Of a DNA stretch of 64,000 nucleotides, positions 43,187 to 51,260 are shown piece after piece. Positions within the stretch are counted from its first letter, which is position 1. Each line of letters begins with the position of its first letter. The stretch comes from Corynebacterium sp. GTDB lineage: Bacteria; Actinomycetota; Actinomycetes; Mycobacteriales; Mycobacteriaceae. The notes under the pieces are model-generated. The model was not told the DNA's origin. It ran no database searches and saw only the letters and a list, made by a program, of their open reading frames with translations. The stretch spans positions 159,105 through 223,104 of the forward strand of contig JAUMTW010000005.1 in NCBI GenBank assembly GCA_030531005.1, read 5' to 3'. Made by a program: the position numbers and the translations under genes.

Positions 43187-43549
43187 ATGGCTAGTACCCC
43201 TATTGAGTACACCCCGGCCTTTAATGTCACCGTGAAGGCAAATGAGGCCCTTGCGGCTGGCACGCTCGTTGCTATCAGTGGCGAGGCGGTTGATCGCTGC
43301 CCAGTTGTAGCCAAGGCCGCAGCTGGTAAGCCGGTTTTCGGTGTTGTAGCCCAGGATGCGGCAAAGGATGCTTTCGTAACCGTATATCGTGCGGGTGTCT
43401 ACGAAATTCTTGCTGAAAATGGTGTTACTGCAGGTGATGCTGTTGAGGTCGCTGCAGGCAAGGCAAAGAAGTCTGCTGGTACTAATCCGGTGATTGGTAT
43501 TGCTGTTTCTAAGACTGCTGCGGGTCGTGCCTTAGTGGCACTCAAGTAA
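43187..43549 (+). CDS. Capsid decoration-like protein (DUF2190 type)
   Basis: 120 residues from ATG 43187 with aaggag 7 bases upstream. The Ala/Val/Gly-rich beta protein (FNVTVKANEALAAGTLVAIS, GVVAQDAAKDAFVTVYRAGV) matches small head-decoration proteins located between scaffold and major capsid genes. It would bind the capsid surface. Confidence 0.8.
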   Translation: MASTPIEYTPAFNVTVKANEALAAGTLVAISGEAVDRCPVVAKAAAGKPVFGVVAQDAAKDAFVTVYRAGVYEILAENGVTAGDAVEVAAGKAKKSAGTNPVIGIAVSKTAAGRALVALK

Positions 43550-43565
43550 GGAAGGATAAAAAATT

Positions 43566-44474
43566 ATGAGTCGAGATCCGATGTTCCCCCTGGCTACTGC
43601 CCAGGTCAATGATGGTGCAATCACCATCGATATGATGCTCAATGAACCTACTCGCATTGATCGCTATGTAGGTACTTTGGTCGAGCGTGATTTGCTGGCC
43701 AAGCACATTTTCGGCAATGTGACCACCTCGGGTGGCGCGCTGCTATTTGATCAGCTGACCAGCAATGAAGCGCTGGCAGCGAATAAGCCTGGTATTGTGG
43801 CACCGGGTGCGGAGTTCCCCGTGCTGCACACCACTACTGAGGACCCAGTCATTGCGAAGGTCCAAAAGACCGGTGGCAAGTTCGGCGTGACCGATGAGGC
43901 AAAGATCCGTAATGACTCTATGTTGCTGCAGCGTAAGACTGCACAGGTAGCGAATACCATGGTGCAGGACTTGGATCGCCGAGGTGTTGAAGCATTACGC
44001 GCAGCCAGCGCTACCGTATCCGGTGCGTTGACTGTTACCTCTAATGGCTGGGCAGCAGCCACAGGGGTGAAGGCAGCTGAGAAGGCAGCGAAGACTGCTG
44101 AGGGCGAGCTGCTTGCTAATCTGCTGGATGCGCAGGAAGCTATCGAATCTAAGTCCCTCGGCTACAAGCCGGACACTCTGGTGTTGTCTCCGAAGGACAC
44201 AAAGAATCTGAAGCTGCTGCTTGGCGTAGCTAATTATGCTGAAGTGCTGTCCAGCTTCGGGCTTACCCTGTACACCACCACTGCGGTGGAAGATGGCGAA
44301 GGCTACGTACTGCAGGCAGGTGCGGTCGGTGTTATGGGCGTTGAATCCCCAATTTCCACTGAAACCTGGCGTGACGCCTCGATCCAAACTACCTGGGTGC
44401 AGACCTGGGCTACTGTCGCATTCGGTGTGACCGATCCATTTGCGATGGTCAAGCTCACCGGGCTAGGGAGCTAG
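43566..44474 (+). CDS. Major capsid protein
   Basis: A 302-residue protein in the place and size range of actinophage HK97-fold capsid proteins. Recognisable stretches include RYVGTLVERDLLAKHIFGNV, KTGGKFGVTDEAKIRNDSML, KPDTLVLSPKDTKNLKLLLG and the final VTDPFAMVKLTGL. It appears intact, with a gaagga site upstream. Together with the scaffold and decoration genes it marks a real prophage head module of about 2 kb. Confidence 0.88.
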   Translation: MSRDPMFPLATAQVNDGAITIDMMLNEPTRIDRYVGTLVERDLLAKHIFGNVTTSGGALLFDQLTSNEALAANKPGIVAPGAEFPVLHTTTEDPVIAKVQKTGGKFGVTDEAKIRNDSMLLQRKTAQVANTMVQDLDRRGVEALRAASATVSGALTVTSNGWAAATGVKAAEKAAKTAEGELLANLLDAQEAIESKSLGYKPDTLVLSPKDTKNLKLLLGVANYAEVLSSFGLTLYTTTAVEDGEGYVLQAGAVGVMGVESPISTETWRDASIQTTWVQTWATVAFGVTDPFAMVKLTGLGS

Positions 44475-44476
44475 CC

Positions 44477-44529
44477 ATGTTTGCATCCCCAGCTGATGTT
44501 CGCATCCGGTGGAAGCATATTCCAGCTGG
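44477..44529 (+). pseudogene. Head-tail connector gene cut off at a CRISPR repeat
   Basis: MFASPADVRIRWKHIPAG is a typical start of an HK97 gp6-like connector (MFAxPADVRxRW). Two bases after residue 18 the repeat R4 begins and nothing of the connector follows. The phage module therefore ends at, or within one spacer length of, the repeat. Confidence 0.75.
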
Positions 44530-44558
44530 CCCTTCTCCGCGCACGCGGAGGTATTTCC
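44530..44558 (+). CRISPR. Isolated CRISPR repeat R4
   Basis: 28 of 29 positions agree with R5/R6. The upstream flank is a phage gene; downstream no repeat occurs until 45182. Confidence 0.85.
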
Positions 44559-44948
44559 TCTCGCGTCGGTCGGCGTCGGTCGGTCGATGTAATAGTGGCC
44601 AAGGGCATTACTCACTCGGCAGTGGCGGCATGTGCTTAAAAGTCTTGTCCACGGTCAACATCATGTCGCGGAACCCACATCTCTGTTGGTCAGGCTCGGC
44701 ACACCCTTGCCCTCAAGCCTCACGGTCATAAGGAGCGCCTGCTGTTTTTGGGCTCGTTGAACGTCCACCCTCTAACGGCTGGCTCGGGTCCGGGATTAGC
44801 GGAGGGGGTAGTTTTAAAGTATTTTCCTGTCAGAGAAGGCGGGTGCGAGTGAATCCCTCTCCTCGCTCCTTGGCTTACGCGCCTCGTTGGCAAGAGCCAC
44901 TATGACGTGTAAACTACGATATTGAATTTTTGATGTAGAAAAAGCATA
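44559..44948. other. No gene recognised between R4 and the terminator
   Basis: The first bases (tctcgcgtcggtcggc…) could be a spacer. The remainder is non-coding or decayed sequence. Confidence 0.4.
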
Positions 44949-44976
44949 CCCCCCGGGCACACCCGGGGGGCTTTTT
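44949..44976 (+). terminator. Strong intrinsic terminator
   Basis: CCCCCCGGG (44949-44957) pairs with CCCGGGGGG (44962-44970) around CACA, then cttttt. Confidence 0.9.
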
Positions 44977-45035
44977 CATGATGTGTGTCATTTATGATAT
45001 ACGTCACATCAAGTAGATAGAATAGCTAGAGAGCC

Positions 45036-45164
45036 TTATTTCCCTCTACGTAGCTCTTCAATTCCTTTTTTAGTTTCATTTACGTTATGGAAAAGTTTCA
45101 CGAAGAAGACGACTACTGCTAGGAGAATCAATAAAGCTATTCCAGGAATAATAAATTCGACCAT
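45036..45164 (-). CDS. Small single-TM protein (42 aa)
   Basis: MVEFIIPGIALLILLAVVVF … KKGIEELRRGK: one membrane helix and a charged amphipathic C-terminus, preceded by aaggaacgtg. The start lies 18 bases from repeat R5, so its promoter must overlap the CRISPR repeats or their spacers on the opposite strand. The size and layout resemble small toxins, holin-like or phage proteins; no family is recognised. Confidence 0.55.
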   Translation of the reverse strand: MVEFIIPGIALLILLAVVVFFVKLFHNVNETKKGIEELRRGK

Positions 45165-45181
45165 CACACGTTCCTTACTTG

Positions 45182-45339
45182 CTCTTCTCCGCGCACGCGG
45201 AGGTATTTCCATCGCCGGGGTGCGAGATAGTCACGGCCGGGACTCTTCACTCTTCTCCGCGCACGCGGAGGTATTTCCTAAGACAAACTAACTTGAACAC
45301 TACCATATATCTCTTCTCCGCGCACGCGGAGGTATATTT
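45182..45339 (+). CRISPR. Three-repeat type I-E-like CRISPR array core (R5-R7)
   Basis: 29-base repeats at 45182-45210, 45250-45278 and 45311-45339. R5 and R6 are identical. The hairpin is CTCCGC/GCGGAG around GCAC and the 3' handle is GGAGGTATTTCC. R7 loses the last bases (tatattt), as terminal repeats usually do, so transcription runs on the plus strand. The second spacer is 32 bases, the I-E length. The first is 39 because actcttc is duplicated in tandem at the start of R6; without it the spacer is 32. No cas gene is in the window. Confidence 0.9.
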
Positions 45340-45344
45340 TGGCG

Positions 45345-45557
45345 ATGGAAATCGCTCAGCGTCGGAAGCGGATCATGCGAGAGCAACGTGCTCTGAGATC
45401 GCAGATTCCGCAGGCAGCGACCGCGCTAAAAGAAGCTTATTGGTCGACTCGGGATCAAGCTGAACTGGTTGGTATGACCGGAGGGCGGATCTCTTGGATT
45501 GGCAGAACGATACCCTCCAGATCGACCGGACCCAAACGCTCCGCGCTCAGGCAATAA
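45345..45557 (+). CDS. Small helix-turn-helix-like protein fragment next to R7
   Basis: MEIAQRRKRIMREQRALRSQ … STRDQAELVGMTGGRISWI is a charged helix plus an apparent helix-turn-helix, seen in small phage or mobile-element regulators. The last 18 residues look out of frame. A start upstream within the repeat is also possible (TTG 45339). Confidence 0.4.
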   Translation: MEIAQRRKRIMREQRALRSQIPQAATALKEAYWSTRDQAELVGMTGGRISWIGRTIPSRSTGPKRSALRQ

Positions 45558-45927
45558 GAGCACCATTTGCCGTGAGGCAACCTGCTAACTACTTCAACGA
45601 CTCCATGGTGCAGACTTTCAGTTACATAAGCTCGGCAAAGCGCCGCCGGTTGGTACTTGTTCTAGCGATTCGTCGGAAATGGCTACAGGTTGTTTTCTGC
45701 TGCAGGGTGGTTGGTCTGATCTTGTGTGGATATGGCGCTAGTTTTTGGGTTTAGTGGGGTGATGGTAGCGGATAGTTGCGTAATGAGCCCGGGTATGGTG
45801 ATGTCGTAGATTCCGTGTCCGTTGGAGGGCATGTCGGCTATTTGGTCAGCGTTTTACGGCAGTGCGACAAAACGTCTGAGCGATTCGAGCGTCTAACTTA
45901 GCTCAAGATTCCATACGAACCTTAGCG
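45558..45927. other. No gene recognised
   Basis: Decayed sequence between the CRISPR array and the membrane-protein gene. I see no coding region. Confidence 0.4.
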
Positions 45928-46203
45928 TCACCTAGATTGTCGATCTTCATAAATCATGGAACCGACAACACTTATTACCCCCGTATATAGTGCAGCAACT
46001 ACAAGTTCGGAAACACTTGCTCTGCGATATCCACCTACCATTATATTAAAAAGTATAAATAGAGCAGGGAAAGAGTACAAGAAACATGTAGCCAGTGCTA
46101 AATTTGCTATCGGTTTCCTCCCTGCTCTCATCCAATAGATCCACAATGCGAATAAAAAAATAGAACCTAGAGCAAAGAGCGCAAACAATCCCCAACTATG
46201 CAT
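45928..46203 (-). CDS. Three-TM small membrane protein, putative immunity partner
   Basis: A 91-residue protein with three hydrophobic segments (GLFALFALGSIFLFALWIY; LALATCFLYSFPALFILFNI; ELVVAALYTGVISVVGSMIY). The start lies 12 bases after the stop of the secreted-protein gene and has its own agaggta site, so the two genes form an operon. Both are intact. Similar small membrane proteins accompany the broken relatives at 24076 and 39245. The immunity role is inferred from this repeated pairing, not from homology. Confidence 0.65.
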   Translation of the reverse strand: MHSWGLFALFALGSIFLFALWIYWMRAGRKPIANLALATCFLYSFPALFILFNIMVGGYRRASVSELVVAALYTGVISVVGSMIYEDRQSR

Positions 46204-46215
46204 TTTAAATTACCT

Positions 46216-46716
46216 CTATTTTCTTATGTGATCTAAGTAGAATCGAACTACAGCATTAAGTACCTTTTGCTTAATTGAATTGGGGATAATTTTCCAGGCC
46301 CATGATCCTATGTTTCCTGCCGCGCATCCGTAGATTGCATTCCTGACATAATCACCGCCACCATCACCTCGATTAACAATGTCCGCAAGAACCGAGGTTG
46401 GTATGCTACTTAGAGCTCCGGACGCGCACCAGGCGACGGCTGCGATAGCAGCACCTGCGATTACCGGAGCTGCTCGTTCACCGTTACTTGCCTCTATTTG
46501 AGCTCGCCTTATTTCAGCCACTGCTTCGGGGCCAAGATAGTCATGGATATCTTGAATTTGCTCTGGTGTAGGTGTCGGACTGTAGGTCTCATTAGGCTGA
46601 GAGAGATCGATGTTGAAAGATGTATCTCTTGTTTCAGAGTGCGCTACTTCAATCGTAGCAATCGGAAGCGATAGTGCCACAACTATCGATGTCAAGCGTA
46701 AAAAGAATTTACCCAT
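46216..46716 (-). CDS. Secreted protein with hydrophobic Gly/Ala-rich C-terminus (bacteriocin-like)
   Basis: 166 residues from ATG 46716, chosen because aaaaggaatg precedes it and a signal peptide follows directly (MGKFFLRLTSIVVALSLPIA … VAHS). The frame is open 27 codons further upstream. The mature protein has a polar, Asp/Glu/Pro-rich half, then a hydrophobic stretch with two cysteines: APVIAGAAIAAVAWCASGAL and YGCAAGNIGSWAWKIIP, ending in a basic amphipathic helix. The small-residue helices separated by a loop resemble pore-forming bacteriocins. I do not recognise the family. Confidence 0.65.
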   Translation of the reverse strand: MGKFFLRLTSIVVALSLPIATIEVAHSETRDTSFNIDLSQPNETYSPTPTPEQIQDIHDYLGPEAVAEIRRAQIEASNGERAAPVIAGAAIAAVAWCASGALSSIPTSVLADIVNRGDGGGDYVRNAIYGCAAGNIGSWAWKIIPNSIKQKVLNAVVRFYLDHIRK

Positions 46717-47122
46717 AGATACATTCCTTTTCACATCAGATATATTATCAAAACTTAACGTAGTAGTGGAATATGCTGATGTCAAGAGTTTTCTCAAGGG
46801 ATCACTAATGTAAGGGGAGGGTTGTTGATCTACGCGGTGGCGTAGCCTCCCCAGAGCTCTACATAATTACAGCCTTCGTACAGTTTCCCACGCATGATGG
46901 ACCTGTTCAGTCATGGATGCTCCGGGCTGAGCGGCTTCCAGCGTCATCTGCCTGTGCATACATGCTATCTGGGATCATGAGATTGAAGCGTCGTGTGGGC
47001 TCTTTATCCACTGCCTTCGGCAGGTTGAAGGCCGCTTCAACGGATGCTGCCATGAGGGGTCCCGGATTTGTGGGCCAGGGCTTACTTGGAAAATGTCATT
47101 TTTACGCGGCCGCTTTGGCAAC
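46717..47122. other. Upstream region of the secreted-protein gene and decayed DNA
   Basis: Contains the promoter region of the secreted-protein operon. No gene is supported. Confidence 0.4.
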
Positions 47123-47760
47123 TCACTCAGCCGGGGTGAGGTACCCCAAGTGCTGAGTGGCGATACGCCAGGTTGTGCTCTTCATGGAAGCTGCCAATGA
47201 GGGCTTTCGCCTGCAGCATCGAATCGAATACGTTGCGTTCCAGGCACTCATACCTGCGGCGACGGTGAAACGACTCGACGAAGCCATTGCTCCACGGTGA
47301 TCCCGGGGGAGGGGATAAAACATATCTTCACGGTGGCCCTCACACAACGCGGCCAAGCGCCGAGAAACAAACTCAGGGCCATTGTCTATGCGAAGGATTT
47401 CAGGGATGCCGCGTGTGCAAACATACTGGTCAGCAGGCTACAAAGGTCGCTAGCGGCAACTGACCGCTGCGCCATGTCCACGAGAGGCTTGCGGGTGAAC
47501 TCATCGAGCATCGATACGATCTTGAAGGGATTACCATCAGCGGTGACGTAGAACTGAAAGTCTATGCTCCACACATGGTAGGGACGCGACGCTGTCACTG
47601 GCTGGATTACGGTGCTATCACCAGTGCGCCGCATCCGTCGAACCTGCTTTGTGCGTCAAGTCCTCCCTAGGCCACAATCGCTGCACCTTCTTACGGTTGA
47701 TCACCATGGATTCATCATGAACCAGCCAGGAACATGCGCGTTTAAACTCGTGACAAGGGT
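47123..47760 (-). pseudogene. IS3-family transposase OrfB wreck
   Basis: On the minus strand, in changing frames: MVINRKKVQRLWPRED (HTH_21-like), then YHVWSIDFQFYVTADGNPFK with the first catalytic Asp and IVSMLDEFTRKPL. A shifted frame gives the DNGPEFVSRRLAALCEG segment with the second Asp, and HLGYLTPAE is the usual C-terminus. At least three frameshifts destroy it. I could not identify terminal inverted repeats. Confidence 0.8.
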
Positions 47761-47904
47761 GTTTGCGAACGCAGTCCAGAAAGCGTCGTTAAGCGAGTCT
47801 GGGGTAAAACCTCAGAAAACTCGTGGCTATATGTAGGTTGCTGAAGCGCTAGGAAAGCTAAGAGAGGGAGAATAACTGTGAAAAATGCGATGCGACGGAG
47901 GAGG

Positions 47905-48092
47905 AAAGCGTACAAAACGTAGCAGATGCGTTTGCTGTGGCGTTAGACGATCGAGCCAAAATTGTATGTCGCGTTGATGTGGAAACTCGTCGCAATCCAA
48001 AATGGCTTGCCGTAGTGAAAGACATAACTGTGAACGAAATCGTTGCTGATCTAGTTGATCCTTATGCTAAGGAACACAAATTAGCATGGTAA
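47905..48092 (+). pseudogene. Hypothetical gene fragment
   Basis: An open frame without a clear start encodes SVQNVADAFAVALDDRAKIV … NEIVADLVDPYAKEHKLAW. It is acidic and helical. A GTG with gagggagaat upstream exists in a neighbouring frame, so a frameshift is likely. Not recognised. Confidence 0.35.
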
Positions 48093-49277
48093 TTGAAGCT
48101 AATAGATGCCTAGCTAAGCTGAGTGATCTTCTCTAATGTTGGAGCATCGACTGGAAAATCCTTAGCGCTTAATTGACCAGTCACATCTGCGCCTCACCAT
48201 CTTTGAGTTTCGCGAATCTTATCGCAAACGATAGAAAATGTCTGATCAATTTCATCAGAATTTGTTTGGTCAATCAGGAGGGGAAGCCGGCCAAGTCCAT
48301 GGAAATTTGCAAGCCGACAATGCTCCTTCGCATGAGTGGCGGCTGAGTCCATTTTTTAATGTACAGAGAATTGAGTTGCCCTATAGCAGCGCGAAAAACA
48401 TCTAATCCTGTGTAATCGTCCTGATCTGGGCTGAATTCTGGCTTATTGACATTTTGTCCCTTCTCTAAATACAAAATCGCTGGCGATAGGCAGTAGCGTC
48501 GCTGCACCAGTGTCTATTCCTGATGACGTCTTCATTGTGTTGCCCTTTGCTTTAGGCTCCCAGTGCCCTAGGTTACAAGTTCCTAAGCGTAGTGGACTGA
48601 TCTATCACCCTGTCACTGGAAATTTGTGCATGCTGTATAGTGAGCAGAAAATCTATGAGCTAACATCGTGAAATTTTTTTTCTCCCTTGAGAAAAATTGA
48701 TTCTTCCGTTTCTATCAGAAGAGGATATAGCACCTGTCGATATCCAACAGCTCTCGGATTTAACTGCCTTGGAGAAAAAATCTATCAACTGTTTCCTAAG
48801 GTTTCTTGATTGCGCCCAGCGTTATATCTATCTGGTTGATGGATGCTTGTGTTGATAGGAGTATTGGTTGCAGACGACTTGAGGTATCAGCTGATGTCAT
48901 GAGAGTTCATCTACTCCCCGTGAGTGGGGAAGGAACGCTTGCCGTATATCTCGCGAAGTTTCTACTTGTCGTCAAAGAGAGAATCTAAAGAAATGAAAAC
49001 TGATCTGCCTCGCCGTATAGCGCCACCCCAGAATGCGCTCCGCAAGATGGAATATCGATCGTCCCTAGCATCCAAACCGGAGCGAACTGTGCATTAAAGT
49101 TCTCTGCATAAGCGATTTTTTGGATTTGAACGGTGTCCTGTACGTCGTTTGTGCCCCTATAAAAGGGTAGATGTATCCATTTCTTGCCACCTATCTAGTC
49201 ATTTGTTATTGTAGAGAATATCCAAAAGGGCAAAATATTGAGTTCAGATTTCTGGTTTTAATAAATAAGAGGTTGTC
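48093..49277. other. Decayed region with small gene remnants
   Basis: Three coding-like pieces stand out. The minus-strand 48274-48507 frame has EFSPDQDDYTGLDVFRAAIG. The plus-strand 48450-48671 frame has no start codon (SIPDDVFIVLPFALGSQCPR … EQKIYELTS). The plus-strand 48697-48855 frame is open from TTG (LILPFLSEEDIAPVDIQQLS … YIYLVDGCLC). None is recognised. The rest holds nothing I can support. Confidence 0.35.
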
Positions 49278-49545
49278 ATGCGTCATCTAAAAGCTGCTGG
49301 TCTTGTATTTTGACGCTTGGACCGGTGGAAGCTACGGGAACTCAAGTAACTTTTGCTGGGCCGGATTTAAGTGTTCAAGTAGTTTCTGATAGCGATATCA
49401 ACACAAAAGCCGCTCCGGCTGTCATTCGGGTTTTGCTTTCCCGTAGCTTGCGAAGCGGCCCGTGCTTCTTATGAAGCAGCGTTTCCCAATAACTCAAAGC
49501 TAAAGTGCGTAAAGAAAGGGAGAGTATGGCACCTAGTACGAGCAT
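49278..49545 (+). pseudogene. Broken small secreted cysteine-containing peptide gene
   Basis: ATG 49278 after aagaggttg starts MRHLKAAGLVF, a signal-peptide n-region. One base later in another frame it continues LTLGPVEATGTQVTFAGPDL … NTKAAPAVI. A further shift gives FGFCFPVACEAARASYEAAF … KLKCVKKGRVW, overlapping the next start. Joined, it would be a secreted peptide of about 85 residues with three cysteines. The family is unknown. The co-directional gene at 49526 could be its immunity partner. Confidence 0.45.
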
Positions 49546-49939
49546 AACGGACACTCCAGCCCCTAGAAGCTGGATAGATTACTGTGAACAACTCGTTTCG
49601 CATGACTTCGACGAAGTTTTGGGGGTCTCAACCGAAACGGTCTTTGATGACCAGAGTATTTACGATATGAGCGAAGTATTAAATTCGCAATATCCTTCGG
49701 CAAATGCAGTGCCGGAAAAGATTCGCAAGGCTCAAGAAGCATACCTCGGGCTGTATATCTTGCACTACAACAGTGGACGGTGGATTCAATTGGCTAAAGA
49801 TATTCATGGCCTTGAGGGGGTTGGGATATTTATCGAATCAGATGAATCTATTGCAGTTCCCAGTGAACTTTGGCAATTACTCTTCCAACAAAAGAACATA
49901 GAAATGTTACTTGCCGCCTTGAAAACGATGAGCAAGTAA
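49526..49939 (+). CDS. Acidic cytoplasmic protein, possible immunity protein
   Basis: 137 residues from ATG 49526 after aaagaaagggaga; the frame is open upstream to 49505. It is all-helical in appearance, acidic and without signal or membrane segments (PRSWIDYCEQLVSHDFDEVL, KAQEAYLGLYILHYNSGRWI, PSELWQLLFQQKNIEMLLAA). Immediately upstream is a broken secreted-peptide gene, and a terminator follows. The immunity role is only a contextual guess. Confidence 0.5.
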   Translation: MAPSTSITDTPAPRSWIDYCEQLVSHDFDEVLGVSTETVFDDQSIYDMSEVLNSQYPSANAVPEKIRKAQEAYLGLYILHYNSGRWIQLAKDIHGLEGVGIFIESDESIAVPSELWQLLFQQKNIEMLLAALKTMSK

Positions 49940-49951
49940 TGGGTTCTCATT

Positions 49952-49987
49952 AAGAGCTGGAATTCTAGGCCGGCTCTTGATTTTTTT
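49952..49987 (+). terminator. Intrinsic terminator
   Basis: AAGAGCTGG (49952-49960) pairs with CCGGCTCTT (49970-49978) with one G-T pair, followed by gattttttt. Confidence 0.85.
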
Positions 49988-50041
49988 ATATCTCACCTTT
50001 TGCAAAAATTTAGATTAACAACCATCGTCTGCGGTATCATA

Positions 50042-50070
50042 CGCTTCTTCGTATACGCGGAGATATCGCC
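50042..50070 (+). repeat. Degenerate CRISPR-repeat-like sequence R8
   Basis: 21 of 29 positions match the repeat (cgcttctt … acgcggagatat). It is isolated, 4.7 kb beyond the array. It may be a decayed repeat or chance. Confidence 0.35.
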
Positions 50071-51260
50071 TTCATGAAAGATTAGGAGTGAAAAGCTGCT
50101 TCAGTGCCTTTGTCATGCGGAAAATACATGAGGGAAGCCGGGGCGCATGGGTGTTTTAAGTGGATCAGAATAATGTAGATATGGGGGTTAAACAAAGATT
50201 CACAAGGGCATGCAGATATATTAAGAATACAGAATTTTATCCCGGTGCGTTTTGTTTGATGCCTTGCTTTATTCCGTTCCGATGCCTTTTCGGGGCTTAG
50301 GATCTATTACTTAGCCACGGAGTTCCCAGGCTAGGCACGCACGTTGCAGGCAACATTATTTGGGAGGTGGGGGGGGGTAGAGGCATGGCTGTTTTGAGGG
50401 AGTATGACACAGCAACATTTAATTGTGGCAAGCTGTGACTAGCGCTGAATATACTATCGCGGTATGGTCACAAAAAGACTAAAGTCATCATCCACGATGT
50501 AATTCCTCGTAGTTTAGTCTGCTGAGAAACTGAGTTGCGTGTAGGGGCTACGAAAAGCTTTCGGTGGCGATACAGCATTTAAAATGCTGAGAATGGCGTA
50601 TCGAATAATAGTCTTTCTTGTTTTCTCCAGTAATCGGCCATGAATAGGCTTTGCTGCTGTTGGTCAATTTTGAAAATGATTAATTATTTTCGGAGTGCGG
50701 CTAAATGAAAAGGATCCTAATGAGGGCGCTTATGCGACCTAGGTTGAGGGATAGGGCAAGATCAGCATCCCTATAAATGATAGGTGCGCAGGTTCTTCTT
50801 GACCCATGGTGAAAAGTTCTTGCTCGGTCGCCTAAGTAAAGGTGTGCGCATGTGTATTGGGCGATTTACGAGTTTGTGGTGATGAACATTCCCGAAGTAC
50901 TTGCGTCATATTTGGGAGCGATGTGGTGATCTGCTTATCGATGTTGAAGCCAAGGAGGTGAATGACGCAGCTTCTGAGGTGTGAGCGAGAATCGAGCCAC
51001 TGCAGTAGCCGTGAAGCAGATGCTGATGATGATGAGTGCCTCGCAGCAATTTGGTGTCCTAATTGAATCTCCCATGTAAGGTGCGCGACCTGAATGCCTA
51101 TTGGGATATTTGCTTGTTTCACAAAAGTCTCCTTACTTGGAATGATGAGGGGATTTGCTTCCAAGGTGTATTCGCGTTGGTTAGAAGAGTTATGGATGCT
51201 TCATTCCTATTGGGTCTTCGCTCAGAATTGCTAGCTCAAAAACCGCAGTGCATGGCCTAA
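50071..51260. other. Gene-poor stretch
   Basis: I see no supported gene in 1.2 kb. A run of nine G lies at 50369-50377. The right edge of the accessory region is probably here, before the MmpS-like gene. Confidence 0.4.

Noticed and set aside
44803-44835. gcggaggggg … tattttcc as a further CRISPR repeat
   Set aside because: The stem partner is missing and the spacing within the handle is wrong.
39657-45339. Search for cas genes beside the repeats
   Set aside because: None of the proteins in the window resembles Cas1, Cas2, Cas3 or Cascade subunits.
36755-51260. Second copy of the ssrA 3' end as attR
   Set aside because: I found no convincing repeat of the acceptor/T-arm sequence to the right; the right border stays undefined.
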